A stretch of 64,000 nucleotides of DNA, taken from contig CM064666.1 in NCBI GenBank assembly GCA_032717465.1, positions 3,702,528-3,766,527 of the forward strand. Reading direction: 5' to 3'. Both the position numbers and the translations under genes were made by a program. Below, in pieces: positions 22,748 to 34,554 of this stretch; within the stretch, counting starts at the first letter, position 1; each line of letters starts with the position of its first letter. Under the pieces are notes generated by a model, which saw only the letters and a program-made list of their open reading frames with translations, was not told the origin of the DNA and searched no databases. This DNA comes from Coenobita brevimanus (lineage: Eukaryota; Arthropoda; Malacostraca; Decapoda; Coenobitidae).

Positions 22748-23613
22748 GACTGGGTGTGGAAGTGTTGCCGCTCGGGAGTGAATGTTTTTTTTTTTTTTTA
22801 CTTCGGTATTGGCATATGCCTACTATTTTGTCCTACATATTAGCTTATGATTATAAATGTGATTATTCCTCGCCCTTAAAATTACGGTAAAAGCCAGTAA
22901 ATGTGAGCATTTTTCCCTAGCAACACCTGTACAAGCTATGGTTGGGTCTACGGAGGGGTACGTACTTTACCTTAGGCCAGACTGGGTGTGTCAGTGTTGC
23001 CACTCACAAGAATTATATGAATTATTTCTTTTACTTTGGATATTGGCATATTTCTTCTTTTTTCAGGCTCATTCTCTTATATCCATAACTGTAACATTAT
23101 TACCCACCCTAAAACTACGCTAAAAACCATTAAAAGTGACTACAATTTCTTTTAGCAACACTGTACAATATGTATGCCATGTTTCTGTGTTACTGTATAA
23201 ATATTTTATGCATAATAAGATTACTGTTGATTCATCCACCAAAATACACAAGTGTAAGTTTTATTCATCTGAATTTATCGAATTTGTGATGCCTTGTACA
23301 TAAATAGCTTCCGTTTCACATCGCAAGTTGGGGAAACGTGGCACCATTGTACACAGGTGCGGGCCACACCACAGCCGCAAACGTACGCGAGTCCTACTAT
23401 AAGAGGGTGTATGTAGGTGAGGTGGAGGGAGGGAGAGGGAGGGGTAGACCGAGGATGAGGTGGAGGGATGGAGTTGAGAGGTATATGAGGGAGGGGGGGG
23501 TGAGTTGGGGGGAGGGGAGTCAAATGGTGGGTGACAGAGTGACTTGGAGGCGTTTTGTCTGCGGCCACCCTTTGCGGGATTAGGGCCTCGGGCTATAGGT
23601 AGATAGATAGATA
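21601..23613 (+). pseudogene. LINE family A copy A4, 5'-truncated and split by a TIR element
   Basis: Flanked by an 11-bp duplication GGATTAACTTA (21592-21602 and 23614-23624). The coding part from 21603 is open to the insertion: SEFFDLNVGLKQGCVMSPWLF, the palm with FADDTVLLSEDE near 21865-21900, and the connection and C-terminal TLRWFGHVERM (22410-22442). After the 938-bp insertion it resumes at 23402 with RVYVGEVEGG and the GRGRGRPRMRW motif, then the 3' terminus and GATA tail. Removing the insert would leave one nearly clean frame, so both events look recent. Confidence 0.88.
22462..23399. mobile_element. 938-bp non-autonomous TIR DNA transposon in LINE A4
   Basis: Terminal inverted repeats of 66 bp (22462-22527 and 23334-23399) beginning TAGTAGGACTCGC, with about three mismatches. 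The direct repeat TA lies at 22460-22461 and 23400-23401, and the LINE sequence resumes cleanly on either side. Inside are two (TC)n runs and two diverged direct repeats (about 22740-22940 and 22975-23180, sharing GACTGGGTGTG, ATTGGCATAT, TAGCAACACTGTACAA-like words). No transposase frame. The TA target fits the Tc1/mariner group, but the termini were not recognised, so superfamily is open. Confidence 0.85.
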
Positions 23614-23864
23614 GGATTAACTTAGGGTCACCTGCGGCAGGGAGTGGAACACAACAAAGGATGACCTGAATCTAAAAATGCACGTGACAAAGGAGGAGGG
23701 AGTAGGAGGGGAGGAAAGGGGCGTGGGAGGGAGGGGTAAGGGGAGAGGGGGGAGCGGGAGGAGGGGATAAATACTGCTGCTTTACTTAAGACCTAGAGGA
23801 TTAATGCTTGGTGTGTCCCACACAGGTGTGACTACACCACCAGATGACAGGGAACAATCACGTG
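23614..23864. other. Flank with a duplicated ~40-bp word; purine-rich tract
   Basis: GGAGTGGAACACAACAAAGG followed by ATGACCTGAAT at 23640-23670 resembles GTAGTGGCACACAGAACAATGG/ATGACCTGAAT at 21549-21580 on the other side of LINE A4, so the target had an imperfect tandem repeat. A G/A-rich stretch follows at 23690-23770. No gene. Confidence 0.5.
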
Positions 23865-24260
23865 TTAGTCTGGGGGATATTGCTTTAAAATTAATTCAGT
23901 TAACAATTTATCACACTTAAAATGACCATAGCTCATGTTTACATTCTTTTCATATGTGCCAGAAATTAGACAAGATTCAATTACATTTCTTTCATCTAAG
24001 CTTTTTGATCTTGCTAGAATCTTGGAGCCTGTCCAGTCAATATGGTGATCACTGGATGCTTTGTGCTGAAATAAACCACTACTCTGTTGGGCTGTTCTTA
24101 CACTGTATTTATGTTGTGAGATTCTAGTTTCCAAATCTTTTCCAGATTGTCCTATGTAAAATTTGTTACAGCTTTTACACGGGATTTTGTAAACAACGCC
24201 TGAATTACTGAAAGGGCTGTTCTTGATGTTGTTCACATACTGAGGAAACTCAATGTACAA
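23865..24260 (-). pseudogene. Penelope-like element: GIY-YIG endonuclease domain
   Basis: Minus-strand frame of 131 codons with the Penelope-type endonuclease: VVYKIPCKSCNKFYIGQSG near residues 22-40, where Y-K-I-P and Y-I-G form the GIY-YIG core, then LETRISQHKYSVR (catalytic Arg and the following His) and the Glu in DERNVIESCLI. Known: Penelope-like elements pair an RT with this endonuclease to cut their target. The RT part is absent and the frame ends at the normal C-terminus. The 5' side stops abruptly at an inverted junction at 24198-24329. Confidence 0.82.
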
Positions 24261-24334
24261 GTAGTATTCAAATATGAGAACAGCATCAAAAAAACCCTCA
24301 TCAAGAACAGCCCTTTCAGTAATTCAGGCCAGAT
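24260..24334 (+). pseudogene. Penelope-like fragment in opposite orientation
   Basis: On the plus strand the segment reads VVFKYENSIKKTLIKNSPF, the linker that normally precedes the GIY-YIG domain. Its last 31 bp (24299-24329) are the exact inverted copy of 24198-24228 inside the minus-strand endonuclease fragment. So one element is present as two divergent halves sharing 31 bp. Confidence 0.65.
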
Positions 24335-26956
<2,622 letters not shown>

Positions 26957-26973
<17 letters not shown>

Positions 26974-27706
26974 CCTCCCCACAAAGGAAAAGAAATTTAC
27001 AAAGGAAATTTCTTATTACTCTAAAACAATCTGTCTCAAGTCTAGATAAGCAATCTGCAATAACATTTTCTTTCCCCTTGACATGTTGTATGTCTAATGA
27101 ATACTCCAGAAGAAGTAGACTCCATCTTGTCAATCTCTGATTTTTATCTTTAAACTTACTAAGGAATTTCAGTGGGTTATGATCGGTATAAATGACTATG
27201 GGGTTAAAACCAGAACACAAATAAAATGAAAAATGCTGTAAACCCAAAATCAAGGTCAAAAGCTCTTTCTCAATAGTTGAGTAGTTCTTTTGAGATGGAG
27301 TGAACTTCTTACTGTAATAAGATACAGGGTGTTCAATACCCTGATCATCCTCTTGCAGCAAAACAGCCCCAACTCCTGTATCACTTGCATCAACAGCCAT
27401 CTTAAGTTTACTGAAAGAGGATTCACAGTTATCGGTCCAGACAAATTTAACTCCCTTTTTCAGTAGGTCTGTAAGTGGTGATACAAGAATTGAAAAGTTA
27501 AGAACAAATCTCCTGTAATAACCTACCATTCCCAAAAATCTTTGTAGCTCTTTCCTACTTTTAGGTCTGGGGAGATCACTCATAACCTGAACCTTAGCTC
27601 CTGGTGGTGCAACATGTCCATCATCAATTATGTATCCAAGGTACTGAACTTTAGCTTGACCAGACTCACACTTTGATAAATTAGCTACAAGATTAGCCTG
27701 AACCAA
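26957..27706 (-). pseudogene. RT thumb and RNase H, ending at the 3' LTR
   Basis: Thumb: LSKCESGQAKVQYLGYIID and FLGMVGYYRRFV. The connection is shortened: FSKLK runs straight into MAVDASDTGVGAVLL, so about 20 residues usual in gypsy are missing here, an in-frame deletion. RNase H catalytic residues remain: D (VDAS), E (TIEKELL), D (YTDHNPL) and D in NVIADCLSRL. Codons then run into the polypurine tract and stop inside the LTR at 26957. There is no integrase after RNase H. Confidence 0.9.
26974..26984 (-). promoter_or_regulatory. Polypurine tract
   Basis: The minus strand reads GTGGGGAGG immediately before the 3' LTR start TGTTAC, the expected plus-strand priming site. Confidence 0.75.
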
Positions 27707-28535
27707 ACGCTCAAGAAATTTACTGACATGGCATAGGTGATCTTTCTAGTTGTCACTGAAAATTAATACATCATCAATATAAACAACACACCTTGCCAAA
27801 CCCTCTGTTACAACATTCATGAGCTTCTGAAAAGTGGCTGGTGCATTCTTCATACCATATGGCATTACAGAACATGCAAAAGTCTTTCCTAGTGTTACAA
27901 AACATGAGATCTCCCTAGCACGATCAGTGCTAAAGGGATACTTGCCAGTATCCCTTTAACAAATCAAACTTACTTATGTACCTAGCCTTTCCGATCTTGT
28001 CTATGCAATCTTCCATGTGAGGGAGAGGGTAAGTGTCTGTTTTGGTTATCTGATTAACACGTCTGTAGTCGATGCAAAGCCGCTGTGACCCACCTGGCTT
28101 AGGGACTAGAGTGACAGGAGAACTCCACTCGCTCTGACAGGGCTCAATCATCTTGTGGTCCAACAGGTAGCCAAGCTCCTTCTGGATGAGAGGAACATTC
28201 ACTGGGTTCACATGGTAAGGAGGCAGTTTAATTGGCTTTGCGTCTCCAACATCGACATCATGCATCAACACAGTGGTTCTTCCTAGAGTGGCACGGAATA
28301 CTTGAGGGTACTCCTGCAGTAATGCCGAAAACTCCTGCCTTTCCTCGGGAGCTAGATGAGAAAGCTTAGTCTGGAGATCATTCATGATATCAGGATTCTT
28401 CCCCAAACTATCACTCAGGCATATACTGCATGAGAGAGCTTCACTTGCAGACTCGGGTGGAACAGCTACAGTGCAAACTGGGTTATTTTCGTCTCGCCTG
28501 TGATATAACTTTGGCATGGCATGTTGATGTGACAA
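27707..28535 (-). pseudogene. Reverse transcriptase fingers and palm
   Basis: The frame 28535-27930 starts in the integrase-RT linker, then has LLQEYPQVFRATLGRT, the conserved HxV-type entry PIKLPPYHVNP, SSPVTLVPKPGGSQRLCIDY and FDLLKGYWQV. A one-base insertion near 27930 shifts the frame; 27929-27707 then reads MPYGMKNAPATFQKLMN and the catalytic YIDD (27770-27781), with a TAG at 27746-27748. Residues are those of a Ty3/gypsy RT, although it lies downstream of integrase. Confidence 0.9.
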
Positions 28536-28747
28536 AGTTGCTTGTTCTTTCTACGATCTGGTGTGGCGATGACATAGTTGACATCACTGAGTTTCTTCTC
28601 CACGAAATAAGGACCACTAAACTTGGCTTGAAGAGGTTGCCCATGCACTGGTAGCAGAATCAAAACCTGATCTCCTGGCTGAAAGTGGCGTAACCTGGAC
28701 TTCTTATCATATCAAGTCTTCATCTTCTCCTGAGTAGCTCCTAAATT
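28466..28747 (-). pseudogene. Integrase C-terminal domain
   Basis: Same frame as the upstream integrase after two stops (TAG at 28748, a TGA about 40 nt further). It contains FQPGDQVLILLPV, the FSGPYFVEKK box (GPY/F motif of gypsy integrases) and VNYVIATPDRRK. A one-base shift near 28515 leads into the RT frame, so integrase and RT are directly joined. Confidence 0.85.
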
Positions 28748-30807
28748 CTATCTCGCCAGCTGTAAAGCAGTGGACAGCCGTTCTTTGAACTTCATCACAT
28801 ACTCCAGCAGGTTGACGTCATCTTCCTCCGACAGCCAGCATTCCTTGAGTAGCTTAAGGGGTCGTCTTACTTCATGGCCAAACAGTAGTTCAAAGGGCGA
28901 GAAGCCCAGTGATTCATTTGGAGATTCTCTTGCAGCAAATACAATGAATGGAAGACCTTTATCCCAATCTTTCTGATGTTCCAAACAGTATTTCCTGAGC
29001 ATCGATTTGAGTGTTTGATGATATCTCTCCAACGCTCCTTGGGTCTGGGGATGGTAAGCTGAAGACGTGATCTGGGTGATGCCCAACTCTTTCAGAGACT
29101 GCTTGAAAACATTTGACATGAAATTACTTCCCCGGTCTGACTGTACCTCCTTGGGCAGAACAAACTTGGTGAAGAACCCTAGCATTTCCTTAACCACGTT
29201 CTTTGCTGAGATATTTCTAAGTGGAATGGCTTCAGGATAACGAGTAGCCATATCAATCAGGGTCAACACATAAGAAAATCCTGAAGAAGTCTTAGGAAGA
29301 GGGCCCACAATATCCACCAACACACGGAAGAATGGCGCCTCAAAAGGAGGAATGGGAACTAGAGGTGCAACCTTTTCGGTCTGATTGCACTTCCCCACAA
29401 CTTGAAAGGTGTGACAAGACTTACAATACCAGGACACATCCCTGAAGATACCTGGCCAGTAGAAGTGTTTCAAAATGCGTGCCACAGTCTTCCTCACTCC
29501 AAGGTGTCCTGCCAAACTGGAATCATGAGCCACTCTAATGATATCCTGCCTACAAACACGAGGGATGACAACTTGATGTACAACCTCCCATTCACAGTCG
29601 GCTGATGTTGTTTGGGGTCTCCACTTCCTCATAAGTACTCCTGACTTTATATAATAACAAGTAGAAGCACCGGCTGACTCTTCCTCACTGCAAGCAGAGT
29701 TAGCTAGACCTTTCATCTCCGGGTCAGCAACCTGCAACTCAACCAACTCTTGACGAGACAAATTATCAACACTACTGGGTACTGCCTCATCTGGTGAGTG
29801 GTCCAAATTAGCAAGAAAAGTGTCAGCTAGGATAACATCATCATCATCATTATCCTCTAAGTCACCAGTAACTTTAGACTTAGCCCTAGTGACCGCACAT
29901 GCAGAGAACACATCAGGGACATCACAATCCTGGGTCGCAGTCACCGGTTCACTGGACAACTGAGGAGCTGGACACTCTTGACTTCCACCAATATCATTTC
30001 CAAGTAAGAAAGTTACACCTGACGTTGGGAATGTCTCAACCAACCCAACCATAACGGAACCATTAACAAAACCAGACTCTAAATTCACTCTGCACAGAGG
30101 GACAGAGAAGTAATTATTCCCTACACCTTGTAAGATTACAGTTTCATCAGAGGAATTAACATTAGAGCCTAGAACACTGGTCAGCATAAGGGATTGGCAA
30201 GCACCTGTATCACGATATATTTGAACTGATTTCCTGTCATTACTATCCAGAGGACTGACAAAACCATCAGACTGGAAATTAGCACATGAACTCTTGAGAG
30301 TGTCACCCACGTTACTGCTCAAAAGAGGAGCTTCATCATAAGAATTTAATTTACCCCTTAAAGCAGGTTCAGTTAACTCGGTTAAAGAATTCTGGGAACT
30401 CTCAAGGGTGGACACTAGACCAATTGACTGAATATTTAAAGACTCCTTTTTGTTCACATCACGCTGTCTCCTGAAACATTTCTCTGTAGTATGACCAAGC
30501 TTACTACAATAAGTACATTTACTTTTCTGAAATCTAGAGGTGGAGCTGGTATTTACTTCCTGAGAAACATCATCTTTATTCTCTTTACTGTTACCTGTAC
30601 TCTGAGTAGAGGCAATGTACTTACTCTCAGCTTTCCTCTTTTCTTTAGAATATCTCTTGTGAGTGAGAACATATTCATCAGCTAAAACTGCGGCATCAGA
30701 CAAATTATCTATTCTTTTTTCATCAAGATATAGGCTTACATCTTTATTAATACACCTTTTGAAGTCCTCCAGCAAAATCATCTGCTTAAATTTATCAAAA
30801 TCAGAAT
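28748..30807 (-). pseudogene. Capsid C-terminus, CCHC knuckle, protease and integrase
   Basis: A 677-codon frame from 30781. Residues 1-45 (ILLEDFKRCINKDVSLYLDE ... LADEYVLTHK) are the capsid C-terminal domain, the part of Gmr1 gag related to the SCAN domain. CTYCSKLGHTTEKC is a C-x2-C-x4-H-x4-C knuckle. YRDTGACQS holds the protease catalytic Asp, followed by FLLGNDIGG. After an acidic linker comes integrase: H-x-H (HDSSLAGHLG), C-x2-C (YCKSC), and the catalytic D (LVDIVG), D (SDRGSNF) and E (GALERYHQ), all present. It ends at TAG. In the family it is processed into particle protein, protease and the enzyme that inserts cDNA. Confidence 0.92.
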
Positions 30808-31382
30808 TTACATTCTAGAATTTAACCACTGCTCTAACAGATCTTCTTTGATTTTTGCATACTCAACATGGGATTGCTTATCTTGCTTATAAGTTGTCCT
30901 AAATTTTACTCTATAGGCTTCAGGAACAAGCTCATAGGCCTTAAGAATCAAGCTCTTAACTACATCATAATTATCAGATAGATCCTGAGGCAAAGATGCA
31001 TAAGTTACTTCAGCTTTACCGGTGAGAACACTCCGAAGGAGTACTGGCCAATACTTTTTGGGCCAATTAAAACCTGTAGCTACCCTCTCAAACAACTGAA
31101 AATACTTTGTTAAATCAGATTCATTAAAAGGAGGGACAAGTTTAAAATTTTTAGCCACATCAGAATCATCAGAGCTAGATGATCCAAATTCACCTTGTTT
31201 CATGCGATACTCATGGTCTGCCTGAATCTTAGCAAGTTCAGTTTGTGCCTCCTGAATACGAGCCTGAGACTCAGCCTCCTTAGCACCTGCCTGAAACTCA
31301 GCCTCCTTAGCACGAGCCTCCTGCAGGGCTAGCTGTAACTTGGCTATTTCAATCTGCGTTTGCTCATCTGGAGGAGTTACAT
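30808..31382 (-). pseudogene. Gag coiled coil and capsid N-terminal part
   Basis: The frame starts with a heptad-like coiled coil built from repeated AKEAE/QAR/IQEAQ words (31380-31215) and passes into the capsid: FKLVPPFNESDLTKYFQLFE, WPVLLRSVLTGKAEVTYASL and the family motif YELVPEAYRVKFR near 30925-30890. It breaks at 30808 by a one-base shift after EQWLNSR. In the intact family this protein assembles the RNA-containing particle. Confidence 0.85.
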
Positions 31383-31592
31383 TTAGAAGCTTTTATTAAT
31401 CATGCCAACAATTTGATCTTTAGAATGATGAGAGTGAACAGCAATTCCCAATTGTTGAACAACAAGCTTAAGTTCATTCTTTGTTCTGTTTTCTACATCA
31501 CACACTTTTTGCACATTTGACAAAAAATCTTTGGCTTCATCAAGAGTAGTAATAGTAGACATCATGAATAAATCACAGTCACAAAATATCAA
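31383..31592 (-). pseudogene. Gag N-terminus of Gmr1-like element
   Basis: The frame opens 46 nt inside the 5' LTR with MIFCDCDLFMMSTITTL (the second or third Met may be the true start) and runs 69 codons of charged helical sequence with no named domain. It ends at TAA; a one-base shift at this point joins it to the coiled-coil frame below. Confidence 0.7.
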
Positions 31593-31614
31593 GCAATATC
31601 CTTATGATAATATC

Positions 31615-31634
31615 CTGATAAGGGGTCGCCAAAT
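31615..31634 (-). promoter_or_regulatory. Probable primer-binding site
   Basis: Just inside the 5' LTR the minus strand reads TTTGGCGACCCCTTATCAGG. A TGG start a few bases from the LTR is typical of tRNA primer sites. Which tRNA is not established. Confidence 0.5.
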
Positions 31635-31637
31635 TAA

Positions 31638-32510
31638 TGTTACGGAAGAGAGAGAGATAATAAGCATTTCAAGTGGGAATACTAAAATCACTACTGTCCC
31701 GCAAAGTTCCAGGTTCAAAACAAAAGACTTAGGTAAAATTACAAGTTAAAGTTTAATGCTCAAACTAACAACTAAACATTCAGGACTCATAAGGATAATG
31801 TAATGGCAAAACAGGTTACATATATGGTTAACTAGAATAGCCTCAATTAACACGAATTTAGCAAGAGCAAATTTATCTAAGTCAGCCCTGATAAAATGAG
31901 AAAACCGGATAATTCTCAGTTGAAGCAAGATATAATACTATTACAGATACAAAATATTACTAATACTGGCTGACAGTATGGAACCAATATGAATAAAAAA
32001 AAGTTTACCAGGCTTACGAATTAACGCCTTAGGCTATACAGTACAAGAAAAATGGTAATAACACTTATACTCAAATTATACAGTAGCTAGATGGCTGGAG
32101 ACTTCCTGAGCACTCACAAAAATAATAATATACTGTACAGGGGAGGACAGAGATGTGAACAGAATGAGGAGTAGATCTAATTGGCAACTAATGCAGAGAC
32201 TGAGCTCATTATATAGGGGCCGGCAGAACTTGATTCAACTTGTAAGAAGGACGCGGAAATGAAGGCATTGGGGAGGAAGAGTTGACAGTCCTGCTCTGAA
32301 CAACAGAAAGAACGACTTACTATACTATAAGGGGGAGAAGGGGGGAGTGAGGTAGAACACGCAAGCCTGGTCACTATGGAAGCCACGTGGCGAATCATGA
32401 ACAAACATGCAGCATACTGTACATTAGGATCATACAAAGGATGATGCAATTATGCAAAACTGTATCATAAGTTAGAATTATACAAGGGATGATGAAATCA
32501 TAGGCTATGT

Positions 32511-32514
<4 letters not shown>
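31638..32514 (-). repeat. 5' LTR of the Gmr1-like element
   Basis: 877 bp. Differences from the 3' LTR are scattered substitutions and a few small indels, so insertion was not very recent. Carries the promoter. Confidence 0.96.
32209..32216 (-). promoter_or_regulatory. TATA box in 5' LTR
   Basis: CTATATAA on the minus strand, preceded by a GC-rich stretch and followed about 10-25 nt downstream by a pyrimidine/purine initiator-like region. The same box is at 26666-26673 in the other LTR. Position fits RNA polymerase II transcription of the element. Confidence 0.55.

Positions 32515-32589
<75 letters not shown>
32515..32589. repeat. (AT)n microsatellite, right flank of LTR element
   Basis: About 75 bp of AT directly after the LTR end GTAACA. 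The short target-site duplication lies hidden in the repeat. Confidence 0.95.
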
Positions 32590-32590
<1 letters not shown>

Positions 32591-32779
32591 TGTACATCTA
32601 TCTAGCTGCCTATACACACACACACAGTATGCTAGTGGCTCTTTTGATCTTGCCAAGAACGTAAAGTTAGTCTCATTTTAGGGTGCAAAATCTCACTAAA
32701 TACTTCCAAATGTTTGGGAAAGGGACGGGTTGTCTTTCCTGGCCTAGGAACTATTACTGTAGAGCGTAGTTAAAGGTTA

Positions 32780-33540
32780 TGCACAGGAGGCTTGTAATAT
32801 GTTATCAGTTGACCGGTGTCTCAGTTACGAGGTGGTAAACAATGCAGTTATTAAGGCTTATGGACCTGTACCAAAAGCTTACAGGTTGAAGTTTTGAACC
32901 GCTTACAAGCAAAAAGATCAGACCCATGTGGAATATGTTAGATTACGTTAAGATTTATTTGATCAGCGGCTGCACTCTGAAAAATTCAACAAGGATTTTA
33001 CTAAGCTGTGAGAACTTTCGATCTTCGAGAACTTCAATAGGAATAATGTCACGTATGCTGCCACTCACCTAGTTGAGAAAGGGGTGGCTAAAGTGGCTGA
33101 GACAGTTGTTGTGGCAGATAATTAAAGTATTATTCACAAATATGATTCTAAGCCTCATTGAATAGGTAGATATAGGAGAGTGGACCAATTATACTTTGTA
33201 AAGCCCTCTTCTTGCAAACCAGTTAAAATGAAATTAGATGACTACTGGAAAAACTGTAACCTCAGAACATGTTAGTTCCACCAAAGAGAGTGAGGACATT
33301 GTTTTTAAAGGACTAGTAAGAAGTTCCAAGTGTTATCCGTTTTGTAACAGCAAGGGTCACAAAGAGGGATAGTGCTGGAAGATGAGAGGAAGTCACACAG
33401 CCAAATCTATTGTTACGATAAACACAAGGGGAGCTGCTAATACTGAAAGTGAGCAGCCACAAATAGATAGGCTGAATGGCTGTCAGCACCATCCTCAGCA
33501 GGTGTTTAGTTAGGCCAGGAGAATAAGCTCAGATTCGAAG
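32780..33540 (+). pseudogene. Gag fragment of a second Gmr1-like element (copy 3)
   Basis: On the plus strand, in shifting frames, the segment reads KAYGPVPKAYRLKF and QTHVEYVRLR (compare YELVPEAYRVKF and SHVEYAKIK in the complete element), then a capsid-end stretch THLVEKGVAKVAETVVVADN. A zinc-knuckle remnant follows (C-x-F-C-N-S-K-G-H-K-E-G-stop-C, with a TAG in the knuckle near 33370). Several stops. It is a separate, more diverged lineage in the opposite orientation. Confidence 0.65.
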
Positions 33541-34328
33541 GGAACCTGGAAAAAAATGAGAAAGCAGATTTTTCAGGAAAGTTACTTGGATGCATGCGAA
33601 GTCGAAATCGACAAACATTCTAAACATTCCACATAAGATAGCAGTGTGGGAAGAAAATCCAAGATGGCTACCAATGGCCCAATGGCATGGGATGCTTATA
33701 TGGCTTTGGAACCAGAAGTCACAGATGATCATGTAATACCTCTTTATAAAGGTTTTTGGGTAAAAGAAAACCATTTTTGCCATTATTGCGATGATTTGCA
33801 AAATGGTAAATTCAGACCTTTAAAGTCAACATCCAGTTCTAACTGTTGCCAGCAGCAGTTACTGAACTACTTTTAAATATTTTTTTTAGTATCATAACTA
33901 GTTATGGTCACAGTTACAGCATGGGGACTCAGTATCTTCTCCATCAAGAGGGCATAATTAGCACAAGACTAGCCAATACACGAGGAACACAAAGATGTAC
34001 TGTAGAGTCCTGCTTTCCGACATTTGCATCTCATGCCACACGTTTGTTTACACCCACATAACTCATTGAGAAGAACATGCTCTGTTGCTACTGATTTGTC
34101 AGTCAAAATGCAATTAAGCATTCCACATTGAAGCTCCCATCCCCAGTTCAGTAGGATTTAGATGGTCAACATTGCCCAACCACTACTGAACTGCGAAGTA
34201 GGCTTGATGTGAGTGGTACTATGCAGCTAGGGATGTGGGAGATAGGCTCTGTAGTTGGAAGCTGCTGGATGCTTTGCTCATCCTCTGCATGTACTGCACA
34301 AATCTCAGCTTATCAAGTGTTGTACTTG
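33541..34328. other. No gene recognised
   Basis: A plus-strand frame at 33646-33876 (MGRKSKMATNGPMAWDAYMA start, with H-F-C-H-Y-C) has no recognised domain and is likely chance or a transposon scrap. Confidence 0.4.
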
Positions 34329-34547
34329 TCAGAATGGCATTATATAATTCATTAAGAATATTTCCCCCACTCTGGCAACTTCTTCATGGCTGGCATCACT
34401 CTTCTTAAACACATCCACCGTCCTCCAATCCTCGCTTTCCAAGACTGTCATGGCCTTCTTTTTGCCAATGCCACATATGGCAGAGACTGTGTCAAATCCG
34501 ATGATAACGTGTGCAATCAACATGTGTTGGCAGATGTGAGGATGCAT
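34329..34547 (-). pseudogene. Unassigned fragment with HxxxGxDTxSxxxGxGKK motif
   Basis: The minus strand reads AHVIIGFDTVSAICGIGKKK, resembling the H-x-x-x-G-C-D-T-x-S-x-x-x-G-x-G-K motif of a multicopy uncharacterised animal protein family with a PIN/XPG-like core. Cys is replaced by Phe. Only about 70 codons remain; the CR1-like LINE next to it may have inserted into it. Confidence 0.35.
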
Positions 34548-34554
34548 TGCCTAC

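Noticed and set aside
33646..33876. 76-residue frame with a C-x-x-C-like end as a zinc-finger gene
   Set aside because: Too short, no second finger half and no homologous motif recognised.
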